Counted from the first letter of the stretch, positions 1 through 6,071 are shown. The stretch is DNA of 11,070 nt from CAYYYG01 sp964476135 (GCA_964476135.1 CAYYYG010000038.1:1-11070), one strand, 5' to 3'. The notes: generated by a model not told the origin, from the sequence alone. A program made the numbers and translations.

Positions 1-2
1 AT

Positions 3-80
3 ATCTCGACCGGCGGCGGGGCGATGCTTGAGTTTATCGAGCAGGGAACTTTGCCGGGAATTGAAGCGTTGAAGAAATAA
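3..80 (+). CDS. pgk: Phosphoglycerate kinase, C-terminal end (partial)
   Basis: Only the last 25 codons are in the window; the gene enters from the left edge and ends at TAA 78-80. The visible peptide begins ISTGGGA and continues MLEFIEQGTLPGIEAL. The pattern S-T-G-G-G-A, then L-E-F/L-x-x-G, then L-P-G-[IV]-E-A-L is the conserved end of phosphoglycerate kinase, where the Gly-rich loop lies by the nucleotide phosphates. The enzyme moves phosphate from 1,3-bisphosphoglycerate to ADP in cytosolic glycolysis. The next gene is convergent and starts its stop codon 10 bases later, with no T-tract hairpin between them. Identity is secure from the motif; nothing can be said about the rest of the protein. 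Confidence 0.88.
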   Translation: MSTGGGAMLEFIEQGTLPGIEALKK

Positions 81-90
81 TTCATTAAAA

Positions 91-579
91 TTATTTTGAT
101 TTACTGATAGACATCTCAATCTGTATATTGTTTTCTATTTCATCAAAACAATTCATTAGATCTTGCAAAGTTTTAATGTATTGATCTTCGTTATCGTATT
201 CCTTCAGATCATTTGAGTAACTACTTAAGTGAGAAAATTTTATTCTGTGTTCGTTAACAATACTACATTGGCGCTTTAGCTTCTTACTTAATAAATTCTT
301 CTTTTTACAGATCTCGTATTTATTCATAAAAGTCATTTTATCGAAGACTGGTTTCATTTTTAAGTAATGCCTTGCAGCTGTTAGAACGTCATACTTATGC
401 CCATTTGTGTTTGATAAATCAGCAAGTATAAAAATTTCAAGCAAATTCTCTATTCGCGCGTGAGTAAAAATTACTAAATGACTTAGTTTACGTAGCTCTT
501 CCGACATATAAAAATATGACCTTGTTTCTTTTTCTAATATCTTTTCAATTAGAGTATTTATTTTTTTATTAAATTTCAT
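91..579 (-). CDS. Small helical protein with a HEPN-like Rx4H motif, hypothetical
   Basis: A 162-residue cytosolic protein with no signal peptide or membrane segment, rich in Lys, Asn and Ile. I place the start at ATG 577-579 (MKFNKKINTL). The frame stays open to 687, but that extension would translate the palindromic repeat at 617-640 as WIPAFAGMT and overlap the GIY-YIG gene, so it is very likely spurious. No Shine-Dalgarno is visible; a -10-like TATGAT lies 6 bases upstream (586-591). Two features recall HEPN families: an amphipathic stretch with ARIENLLE near residues 41-48, and VNEHRIKFSH near 108-117, which aligns with the common HEPN pattern NEIRNKFAH and keeps Arg112 and His117 of Rx4-6H. 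HEPN proteins are often RNases in defence or toxin systems. The Asn after Arg is Ile here, and there is no partner antitoxin or MNT gene. The segment is visibly more AT-rich than its neighbours, suggesting transfer. Family membership is an inference. Confidence 0.6.
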   Translation of the reverse strand: MKFNKKINTLIEKILEKETRSYFYMSEELRKLSHLVIFTHARIENLLEIFILADLSNTNGHKYDVLTAARHYLKMKPVFDKMTFMNKYEICKKKNLLSKKLKRQCSIVNEHRIKFSHLSSYSNDLKEYDNEDQYIKTLQDLMNCFDEIENNIQIEMSISKSK

Positions 580-585
580 AAGATA

Positions 586-591
586 ATCATA
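586..591 (-). promoter_or_regulatory. Possible -10 element for the HEPN-like gene
   Basis: The minus strand reads TATGAT (one mismatch to TATAAT) with 6 bases between it and ATG 579, which would give a nearly leaderless mRNA. No good -35 is found 16-19 bases upstream; that stretch approaches the palindrome at 617-640. Weak evidence alone, but the spacing matches other starts in the window. Confidence 0.25.
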
Positions 592-616
592 AAATACACG
601 TTGCTGATAATTTGAC

Positions 617-640
617 GTCATACCCGCGAAGGCGGGGATC
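617..640 (+). repeat. Palindromic dispersed-type repeat, left copy
   Basis: The hairpin has 8-base arms at 620-627 and 632-639, a 4-base loop GAAG, and one A-G mismatch in the stem. GTC precedes the arm on the left and C follows on the right, which gives the unit a direction. The right copy at 965-988 is the same unit inverted. Read on the minus strand it codes WIPAFAGMT, a string familiar from conceptual translations of short dispersed repeats in many bacteria. No T-tract follows, so it is not a typical intrinsic terminator. Confidence 0.7.
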
Positions 641-658
641 CATAAATCAATCGCATTA

Positions 659-949
659 TCATTTCTTAATCTCGCAGTACAAATCATTCCATTCCGGGTT
701 TTTACTCTCTATCAGTCGTATTTTCCACGCGCGGTTCCACTTCTTTAATTGCTTTTCTCTTTTTATTGCTTCTGACACGTCGTTGAACACTTCGTAATAT
801 ATTAACTGATGTATTAGATATTTTTTTGTAAAACCTTCAACCAGATTATTTTTATGCTCATACACTCTTTTAGCAAGATTGTTGGTTACCCCAATATATA
901 ATGTACCGTTCTTCTTAGAAGATAAGAAGTAAACAATAAAGTGACTCAT
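659..949 (-). CDS. GIY-YIG nuclease superfamily protein (UPF0213/YhbQ-like size)
   Basis: A 96-residue single-domain protein of the usual length for stand-alone GIY-YIG nucleases. The 'GIY' strand is represented by VYFL (Tyr7) and the second motif is YIG at 18-20. Next come the catalytic Arg28 within LAKRVYEHK, His32, and the metal-binding Glu65 in REKQLKKW. All the expected active-site residues are present, so it should be an active Mg-dependent endonuclease or strand nickase; the DNA target is unknown. The C-terminal tail ending near NPEWNDLY is typical of the short family often found in many copies per genome. ATG 947-949 leaves the right palindrome just upstream (965-988), and the left palindrome lies 18 bases past the stop. 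There is no Shine-Dalgarno and no convincing promoter. The neighbours are a HEPN-like gene downstream and an unrelated dehydrogenase upstream, both on the same strand, so no functional operon is implied. The superfamily call is firm; the biological role is open. Confidence 0.9.
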   Translation of the reverse strand: MSHFIVYFLSSKKNGTLYIGVTNNLAKRVYEHKNNLVEGFTKKYLIHQLIYYEVFNDVSEAIKREKQLKKWNRAWKIRLIESKNPEWNDLYCEIKK

Positions 950-964
950 TGAAAGTATTGCATA

Positions 965-988
965 GATTCCCGCCTGCGCGGGAATGAC
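965..988 (-). repeat. Palindromic dispersed-type repeat, right copy (inverted)
   Basis: A perfect hairpin with arms ATTCCCGC (966-973) and GCGGGAAT (978-985), loop CTGC, followed by GAC. Its reverse complement matches the left copy at 617-640 in 21 of 24 bases. The three differences are two in the stem, where the left copy loses one base pair, and one in the loop. It sits 15 bases upstream of the GIY-YIG start codon. No T-tract on either side argues against a simple terminator. Confidence 0.7.
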
Positions 989-1055
989 AACATAATAATT
1001 TATTAGCTGAATACTAATGCAACTTAAATCAGATAAAAGATGACATGACTGCTAT

Positions 1056-2420
1056 TCACCTCACCACCACCGTCTTCACATTCGTAAACTCCTTTATCCC
1101 CCACTCCCCAAGTTCCCGGCCATAGCCGGATTTTTTAACGCCGCCAAATGGTAAGCGTGGATCGGATTTTACAATATCATTTATAAACACAGCTCCCGAA
1201 TCAATCCGTTCTGCCAAGACCTCTGCCAGACGCACCTTCCTTGTCCAGATACTTGCACCAAGTCCGAAACGGGTATCATTGGCCACTTCCACCGCCTCAT
1301 CAGCGTTTTTAACTTCAATAATACTTGCAACCGGGCCGAAAAGTTCTTCGCTGTATGCCGTCATACCCTTCTGCACATTGGTAAGAATTGTCGGTTCGTA
1401 ATAATAACCATTTCCGGGAGCGATTCGCCCGCCAATCACAACCTGTGCGCCAAGCTCAACGGAACGTGCAACCTGCTGATCCAGAGTATCGACAAGATCA
1501 CGACGGGCCAGGGGTCCGATAGAAACACTCTCATCCATCGGATCACCGGTTTTGAGCGATTTCATCGCATCAGCAAATCTCTCAGTAAATTTTTTCGCAA
1601 CTTTTTTGACAACAATAAACCTCTTGGCCGCGATACAACTCTGACCGGTATTAATTGTGCGAGCTTTGCAAGCCGCAGCCGCTGCCTTTTCGATATCGGC
1701 ATCTTCAAGAACAATAAACGGATCGGAACCGCCAAGCTCAAGTACGGTTTTTTTAAGATGTTTACCAGCAAGTTCCGCAACCCGCCGCCCCGCCTCTTCG
1801 CTGCCTGTCACCGTAACAGCAGCAACCCTTTCATCGGAAACGATCTGATCTGTCGCCGCCCCTTCAATAAGCAATGTCGAAAACGTATTCTCCTCAACGA
1901 CGGTATTTGTCATAAGCTCCTCAATCAAAAGCGCACATTGCGGAACATTCGAAGAATGTTTGAGAATCATCACGTTGCCGGCCATGATTGCGGGAGCCGC
2001 CGCCCGAAAAACCAGCCAGTTTGGAAAATTCCAGGGCATAACAGCCAGGATTACTCCCAACGGATCAAACCTTACATAACTTTTTTTACTCTCTGTTTTT
2101 ACCCTTTCGGCTTTCAATAACTTTACTGCGTTATCAGCGTAATAATCACATACCCAGGCGCTCTTTTCCACCTCGGCAAATGATTGTGAAATAGGCTTAC
2201 CCATTTCGCGAGTTATAAGCTCCGCGCAAACACGGGATTGCTGTCTGATTTTTTGAGCGACACTTTTCAGATACTGACGTCTTTTAATAATCGGAACGGT
2301 CTTCCAAACATGATAAGCATGCGATGCTTTGACCAGCTTCCTTTCTATTTCCTGTGCCGTATAAGGCGCAAAAGATTTTTCAAGTACCCCGGTTGCCGGG
2401 TTGATTGTGGAGATTGGCAT
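1056..2420 (-). CDS. sad: Succinate-semialdehyde dehydrogenase (Sad/YneI-type aldehyde dehydrogenase)
   Basis: A complete 454-residue NAD(P)-dependent aldehyde dehydrogenase, the length of the short Sad/YneI branch. It oxidises an aldehyde, most likely succinate semialdehyde, to the acid in the cytosol. Visible residues: MPWN with the oxyanion Asn131, cofactor Lys154 in LKHSSNVP, VTGS at 204-207, general base Glu228 in LELGGSDPF, nucleophile Cys262 in TGQSC, and Glu359 in EELFGP. The strings INPATG, REMGKPI, LELGGSDPFIVL, AAKRFI and FGGVKKSG match E. coli Sad closely, which supports the substrate; general ALDHs share less of this. ATG 2418-2420 follows the stop of the ThDP enzyme gene by 14 bases, so the two are probably co-transcribed. 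There is no clear Shine-Dalgarno. A TATTAT hexamer sits 7 bases before the ATG but has no -35. With the upstream enzyme it may form a 2-oxoglutarate to succinate bypass. The exact aldehyde is not proved by sequence. Confidence 0.88.
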   Translation of the reverse strand: MPISTINPATGVLEKSFAPYTAQEIERKLVKASHAYHVWKTVPIIKRRQYLKSVAQKIRQQSRVCAELITREMGKPISQSFAEVEKSAWVCDYYADNAVKLLKAERVKTESKKSYVRFDPLGVILAVMPWNFPNWLVFRAAAPAIMAGNVMILKHSSNVPQCALLIEELMTNTVVEENTFSTLLIEGAATDQIVSDERVAAVTVTGSEEAGRRVAELAGKHLKKTVLELGGSDPFIVLEDADIEKAAAAACKARTINTGQSCIAAKRFIVVKKVAKKFTERFADAMKSLKTGDPMDESVSIGPLARRDLVDTLDQQVARSVELGAQVVIGGRIAPGNGYYYEPTILTNVQKGMTAYSEELFGPVASIIEVKNADEAVEVANDTRFGLGASIWTRKVRLAEVLAERIDSGAVFINDIVKSDPRLPFGGVKKSGYGRELGEWGIKEFTNVKTVVVR

Positions 2421-2434
2421 ATTCTGAATAATAA

Positions 2435-4093
2435 TTATTTAATACTGGCCATTAGGTCATTCTTCAGATATCTGCTTAGTTCGGTATTGACGGATGGATC
2501 GATATTAACGGCGATCAGACTGATCTTGCCGCTTGTTGTGGCGCTATTAAGATCACGCTCAAGCTCCGCCTTTGTCGATGGATTATATCCTTGAATTCCA
2601 AAACTCTTGGCGTACGCTACAAAATCGGGATTGCTGATTTTTGTCGCAAAATTCTTATTGGTACTCATCTGCTGTTTCCAGGTTATTAGACCGTAATTAT
2701 TGTCAGAAACAAGGAGAATCGTAAATCCTACTCCAAGACGTTTTGCGGTTTCGAGCTCCTGTGAATTCATAAGAAATCCGCCGTCACCTGTTATTGCGAC
2801 CACATGCTTATCCGGGCTTGCTAATTTCGCAGCGATTCCGCCCGGCACCGCAATTCCCATACTGGCAAATCCGTTAGAAATTATGCAAGTTCCCGGCGAA
2901 TAAACAGGAAAATTGCGCCCGACCCAAACTTTATGAGCTCCGACATCAGATATCACAATATCATCGTCTTTCAATACTTTCCGCAGCACATGTAAAATAC
3001 CAGGAACTGTCATCGGCTGCCCCGGCTGCATACTATAACTTTCATGTTGATTGACGATCGCGGATCTTATTGGTTTGTACCAGTCTTTCTCGAACTGAAA
3101 GTGATTGGTTTCTATCTGTTTGTTCAGCTCCCATAGAGTTGCCGAAATATCGGCGACAATCTCCACATCTGGATAAAAATATTCGTAGACTTCCGATTCG
3201 GTAAAATCTATATGAATGATTTTTTTATCCTTTCTCGGATTCATCATTTGTAAAGTCTTAGGATAAAGCTCAGCGATATCGAATCCTACCGAAATAATAA
3301 GATCTGATCTTTCGAATGCATAAATCTGAAAATCCTTTGACTGAACGCCAACCGACATAAGCGATCTCGGATCGCGGTCGGAAACAGCACCTTTCCCCAT
3401 AAATGTCGACGCCACCGGAATATCGGTCTTCTCAACTAGCATGCGCAAATGTTTAGATGCTAATTTTCGTATAGCGCCGTTTCCCGCGAGAATGATCGGT
3501 CTTTTAGCCTTAGACAGCAGGCTGATTGCCTGACTTATGGCTTTATAATCGGGAGCCGGTCTTCGTATATTTATCGGGTGCAAGGGTGTCACATGAGTTT
3601 CCGTATCGGCAATATCTTCAGGAAGCTCAATGTGGGTAACGCCTGGTTTTTCGATTTGTGACAACTTAAACGATTTTCTGACGACTTCCGGTACTATTTC
3701 CGGATCAAGTACGGAAAAATTCCACTTCACGATCGGACGAAACATATTTGGAATATCGATATACTGATGACTTTCCTTATGCAACCTCTTTGTATCGCCT
3801 TGGCCGGTTATGGCGACCACCGGACTTTTATCCATGTGAGCATCCGCAAGACCCGTAATCAGGTTCGTAGCGCCCGGCCCCAGAGTAGCCAAACAGACAC
3901 CCGCCTTTCCGGTAAGCCTGCCCCAGACATCAGCCATAAAAGCAGCTGCCTGCTCATGACGGGTTACCACCACTTCTATTCTGGATTTTTCTAGAGAAAA
4001 AAGGAGGTCTTCAATTTCTTCACCGGGAAGCGCAAAAACATATTTTACTCCTTCGGCCTCAAGGCAGCGTACAAGAAGATCTGAGGTTTTCAT
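2435..4093 (-). CDS. ThDP-dependent acetolactate-synthase-like enzyme, possible 2-oxoglutarate decarboxylase
   Basis: A complete 552-residue enzyme with the three ThDP-family domains. The N-terminal pyrimidine-binding domain has activating Glu47 in TRHEQAAAFMA and GPGATN at 72-77. A central domain follows, with AGNGAI near 203-208. The C-terminal pyrophosphate domain has the metal-binding GDGG at 436-439 and Asn465/466. It decarboxylates a 2-oxo acid and could transfer the aldehyde unit. It would usually be annotated as acetolactate synthase large subunit. However, no ilvN, ilvC or alsD gene is nearby, and the motif NNYGLITWKQQ differs from the GMVxQWQ of biosynthetic synthases. Its partner downstream is a succinate-semialdehyde dehydrogenase. 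In Synechococcus PCC 7002 such an 'ilvB-like' gene beside an SSADH gene encodes 2-oxoglutarate decarboxylase, so that role is a serious alternative. I chose ATG 4091-4093, where homology begins (MKTSDLLVRC). ATG 4129 would add 12 residues lying over the DUF192 gene and its putative promoter. Confidence 0.85.
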   Translation of the reverse strand: MKTSDLLVRCLEAEGVKYVFALPGEEIEDLLFSLEKSRIEVVVTRHEQAAAFMADVWGRLTGKAGVCLATLGPGATNLITGLADAHMDKSPVVAITGQGDTKRLHKESHQYIDIPNMFRPIVKWNFSVLDPEIVPEVVRKSFKLSQIEKPGVTHIELPEDIADTETHVTPLHPINIRRPAPDYKAISQAISLLSKAKRPIILAGNGAIRKLASKHLRMLVEKTDIPVASTFMGKGAVSDRDPRSLMSVGVQSKDFQIYAFERSDLIISVGFDIAELYPKTLQMMNPRKDKKIIHIDFTESEVYEYFYPDVEIVADISATLWELNKQIETNHFQFEKDWYKPIRSAIVNQHESYSMQPGQPMTVPGILHVLRKVLKDDDIVISDVGAHKVWVGRNFPVYSPGTCIISNGFASMGIAVPGGIAAKLASPDKHVVAITGDGGFLMNSQELETAKRLGVGFTILLVSDNNYGLITWKQQMSTNKNFATKISNPDFVAYAKSFGIQGYNPSTKAELERDLNSATTSGKISLIAVNIDPSVNTELSRYLKNDLMASIK

Positions 4094-4100
4094 TGTGAGA

Positions 4101-4129
4101 ATTCTACTATTTTTTCCTCGCAATCTCAA
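4101..4129 (-). promoter_or_regulatory. Candidate promoter for the ThDP enzyme - SSADH pair
   Basis: On the minus strand TTGAGA (4124-4129) is followed after 17 bases by TAGAAT (4101-4106); each is one base from consensus and the spacer is optimal. The -10 ends 7 bases before ATG 4093, so the transcript would begin at or next to the start codon, which fits the lack of a Shine-Dalgarno. It lies over the 3' end of the DUF192 gene, so the pair could be transcribed both with and without that gene. No experimental support. Confidence 0.5.
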
Positions 4130-4526
4130 TCACAGTATCAACGGGCCGGGGAGAGGAAATAACGACCATGCCGGCTCTATCGATCGGAGGTAAATGCTCA
4201 TAACCGACGACCGTATCTCCATTTATCCAATAAATATCAAGATCAAGGTGTGTGTTTTGATTCCAGAAACTTTGCGGAGCCAAATTGTCAAACTTAAAAA
4301 TCATACCATCGACTCCCTTCAAATTTTTCACATACATAAGTCCTTTGGATCTTTTTGCGGGCGTATCGGCGACTAAAAGATGATACTGTTTATTGTTGAG
4401 GTGATATCTTATAATTTCATATCCTTTCCACTCGTTGCCAGTTCGTACCAGCACGCCGGAAAAGTATAATATATCTATAATTACAACCGCCGCAACTATC
4501 AAGAATATGACAATCACTTTAACCAT
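4107..4526 (-). CDS. DUF192 (COG1430) protein with N-terminal membrane anchor
   Basis: A 139-residue protein with one hydrophobic N-terminal helix (about residues 4-22), read as a signal anchor or uncleaved signal; there is no lipobox Cys. The rest is a full DUF192 domain: VADTPAKRSKGLMYVKNL at 52-69, GMIFKF at 74-79, FWNQNTHLDLDI at 87-98 and SSPRPVDTVIEI at 124-135. These match the family pattern of Pro-x-x-Arg-x-x-Gly-Leu-Met, then Phe-Trp-x-x-Asn-Thr, then Leu-Asp-Ile. The usual Met after FW is Asn here. The molecular function of DUF192 is unknown; the domain is presumably outside the cytoplasmic membrane. The gene starts a minus-strand run: its stop precedes the ThDP enzyme ATG by 13 bases, but the proteins have no evident functional link. 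The divergent GT-C-like gene begins 52 bases away. Family is firm, role unknown. Confidence 0.88.
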   Translation of the reverse strand: MVKVIVIFLIVAAVVIIDILYFSGVLVRTGNEWKGYEIIRYHLNNKQYHLLVADTPAKRSKGLMYVKNLKGVDGMIFKFDNLAPQSFWNQNTHLDLDIYWINGDTVVGYEHLPPIDRAGMVVISSPRPVDTVIEIARKK

Positions 4527-4532
4527 CTTTTA

Positions 4533-4563
4533 ATGATACACCAATTTAATATTTTTCTGTTAA
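4533..4563 (-). promoter_or_regulatory. Possible promoter for the DUF192 gene
   Basis: On the minus strand TTAACA (4558-4563) and TATCAT (4533-4538) are each one base from consensus but 19 bases apart, a little long. The -10 ends 6 bases before ATG 4526, the same near-leaderless spacing as at the ThDP enzyme gene. It occupies the 51-base divergent gap, which must also hold the promoter of the GT-C-like gene; none is clear for that side. Confidence 0.35.
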
Positions 4564-4577
4564 GACCCTGAATAAAA

Positions 4578-6038
4578 ATGTACTTTATAGTTACCGCGGT
4601 AATACTCGTGCTTTTTATTATTAAAGGAGCCGTTGTCCTGGATTCGGATTTGGGCTGGCACCTTAGAATGGGAGAAATCATAATAAATAATGGTATCCCG
4701 GCAACCGATCCGCTTTCTTACACCATGCCCAGTTACCCATTCGTTGATCATGAGTGGCTCCTGAACGTAGTATTATTTTCAGGTTACCCACTACTCGGAC
4801 TCACCGGGCTCTCCATAATTTGGGCATTTATAGCGCAACTCTCCATACATCTGCAGATTCCCGAAAAATTCCGCTCCTCCTCTTATTTAATAATCACTCT
4901 CATTGCCGGCGCAGTATTTCCGTTTGAAGGCGTACGGACGCAGATCATCTCCTGGCTGTTTTTTTCGATTGTCGTTCTTGTCTTAAGAAGCAATAAAATA
5001 AAATGGCATTATGCGCTGATACCGCTCATGTTAATTTGGGTAAACTTTCATGGCTCATTCCCATTGGGGATAGTATTATACGCTGTATACATCATTACCT
5101 CCCTGATAAAACATCATCTCAAAAGGAGCTCTTTATTTATATTTTTAGGCATGATTGCGGTAACCTTCGTTAATCCTTACGGACACAGGATATGGTGGGA
5201 AGTATGGATGCAGATGAGCGACTCCGCCTTAAGATGGTCGATAATCGAGTGGATGCCGGCGATTCTGTTTATCAACCTCCCATTATGGATGTATGTGGTT
5301 ATATCTACAACATTGATATTCCGTTACCGCAAAAAGTTTGAACTGTTCGAAACCGTTTCTTACTTACTATTCCTCTTAGCAATGATCGGAACTTACAGAC
5401 ATGCGCCTTTATGGATCATAATTTCGATAATTCCTACTCTGCACGCTTTGGATTGGTTTGCCGAGGAAGTAAATGCATATGAATACGGCCGAGATCGATT
5501 GGGCAAATTCATGCACATACTTTTAATTTTGGCGGTGACGGCGGGATGTCTTCATATTTTTCTGTTTGTTAAAGATGACATTCCCGGACGAGGTGAAAAA
5601 AGGTATCCTTACAATGCAGTGCAATTTATCCGCCATCTTAAACCTAAGGGTGAAATCATAAGCGTTTATGAATGGGGCGGATATCTTAATTGGCGATTGC
5701 CGGAAAAAAAAGTTTTTATAGACGGACGCATGCCCAGCTGGCGCTGGAAGGCGCCAAACAGTAAAGAAAGCGACTATGCTTTTCCGGAGTATCGCAGAGC
5801 ACTTTACGATGAAGCCAAACATTTCGAAAAAATCAGAAAAAAATACAATATAGAACTGGTACTTTTACCAAAAGCAAAAAAAACGACCAAAAATTTCCTT
5901 GACACAAAATTCGAACAGCTTCTCATAAAGTATTTTGCTCTAAAAGACAAGAATGAAAGAAAAAAACGGGCAATCGATACTATGAAAAAAATTTACGAGG
6001 ATGATGTTGCCGTAATCTACCAAAGTAAATCTCCTTGA
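4578..6038 (+). CDS. Polytopic membrane protein, GT-C glycosyltransferase-like, hypothetical
   Basis: A 486-residue protein with about 9-11 hydrophobic segments in residues 1-330 and a soluble C-terminal domain of about 150 residues. It recalls a group of uncharacterised bacterial GT-C-like proteins. After the first helix comes DSDLGWHL with an acidic DxD (Asp22, Asp24) in the first external loop, then DPLSYT and DHEWLLN near 44-63. Later features are VNFHGSFPLG at 155-164, RHAPL at 274-278 and a C-terminal GGYLNWRLPEKKVFIDGRM near 367-385. In true GT-C enzymes the loop acid binds metal or a lipid-phosphate sugar donor, so transfer of a sugar to lipid or protein outside the membrane is plausible but unproved. 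The ATG at 4578 is the only sensible start, since an in-frame TGA lies at 4569-4571; no Shine-Dalgarno is obvious. Its stop codon is embedded in the -35 of the following operon, so the two are probably separate units. The GT-C call is from pattern memory. Confidence 0.72.
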   Translation: MYFIVTAVILVLFIIKGAVVLDSDLGWHLRMGEIIINNGIPATDPLSYTMPSYPFVDHEWLLNVVLFSGYPLLGLTGLSIIWAFIAQLSIHLQIPEKFRSSSYLIITLIAGAVFPFEGVRTQIISWLFFSIVVLVLRSNKIKWHYALIPLMLIWVNFHGSFPLGIVLYAVYIITSLIKHHLKRSSLFIFLGMIAVTFVNPYGHRIWWEVWMQMSDSALRWSIIEWMPAILFINLPLWMYVVISTTLIFRYRKKFELFETVSYLLFLLAMIGTYRHAPLWIIISIIPTLHALDWFAEEVNAYEYGRDRLGKFMHILLILAVTAGCLHIFLFVKDDIPGRGEKRYPYNAVQFIRHLKPKGEIISVYEWGGYLNWRLPEKKVFIDGRMPSWRWKAPNSKESDYAFPEYRRALYDEAKHFEKIRKKYNIELVLLPKAKKTTKNFLDTKFEQLLIKYFALKDKNERKKRAIDTMKKIYEDDVAVIYQSKSP

Positions 6039-6064
6039 CAAAGTGAACATTAGTTCACTAAAAT
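6035..6064 (+). promoter_or_regulatory. Near-consensus sigma-70-type promoter of the translesion operon
   Basis: TTGACA (6035-6040, perfect) is followed after 18 bases by TAAAAT (6059-6064, one mismatch). Transcription would start near 6071-6072, i.e. on the ATG of the small protein, giving a leaderless mRNA. The -35 overlaps the stop codon of the membrane-protein gene. The spacer is almost filled by an inverted repeat described separately. Confidence 0.7.
6043..6058 (+). promoter_or_regulatory. LexA/DinR-type operator (GAAC-N4-GTTC)
   Basis: GTGAAC-ATTA-GTTCAC is a perfect inverted repeat of 6-base arms (7 if A6042/T6059 are counted) with a 4-base centre. It contains the GAAC-N4-GTTC core of the Bacillus-type LexA (DinR) SOS box. 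It lies exactly between -35 and -10, where a bound repressor would block RNA polymerase, and upstream of a Y-family polymerase, a classic SOS target. The ATTA centre does not fit the RNRY of the B. subtilis consensus, and the outer bases are T/A rather than C/G. No lexA gene is in the window. Confidence 0.7.
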
Positions 6065-6071
6065 ATCTTCA

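Larger units (their letters stand above)
617..988 (-). mobile_element. Putative GIY-YIG cassette bounded by inverted palindromic repeats
   Basis: Two copies of one 24-base repeat (617-640 and 965-988, 21 of 24 positions identical) lie in opposite orientation with GTCAT/ATGAC facing outward. Between them is one complete GIY-YIG nuclease gene and almost nothing else. The layout is like a tiny insertion sequence with terminal inverted repeats, or like a REP/REPIN pair with a nuclease in place of the RAYT transposase. No clean target-site duplication flanks it. Calling it mobile is an inference from structure; genome-wide copies would be needed to establish it. Confidence 0.4.

Noticed and set aside
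580..687. Upstream ATG at 687 as the start of the HEPN-like gene
   Set aside because: It would translate the palindromic repeat and overlap the GIY-YIG gene; no ribosome site supports it, and a start at 579 gives a normal N-terminus.
966..985. Rho-independent terminator hairpin
   Set aside because: The stem is GC-rich and perfect but no T-tract follows on either strand; its twin at 620-639 also lacks one.
617..988. CRISPR array or direct repeats
   Set aside because: There are only two units, in inverted orientation and 324 bases apart, with a gene between them; no spacer periodicity.
607..1001. Target-site duplication ATAATTT (607-613 and 995-1001) around the cassette
   Set aside because: The copies are at different distances from the repeat ends (3 and 6 bases), and such AT-rich words are common here.
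1657..2120. Open frames on the + strand opposite the dehydrogenase gene, and similar ones opposite the ThDP enzyme, FIST and kinase genes
   Set aside because: They lack recognisable domains or ribosome sites and lie entirely opposite strongly supported coding frames.
2435..4093. Biosynthetic acetohydroxyacid synthase of the Ile/Val pathway (ilvB)
   Set aside because: No regulatory subunit or other ilv gene is adjacent, the C-terminal motif differs from GMVxQWQ, and the partner is an SSADH. Not fully excluded, so no gene symbol is given.
4094..4129. ATG at 4129 as the start of the ThDP enzyme
   Set aside because: The added 12 residues (MRLRGKNSRILT) lie over the DUF192 3' end and the likely promoter; family homology starts at MKTSDLLVRC.
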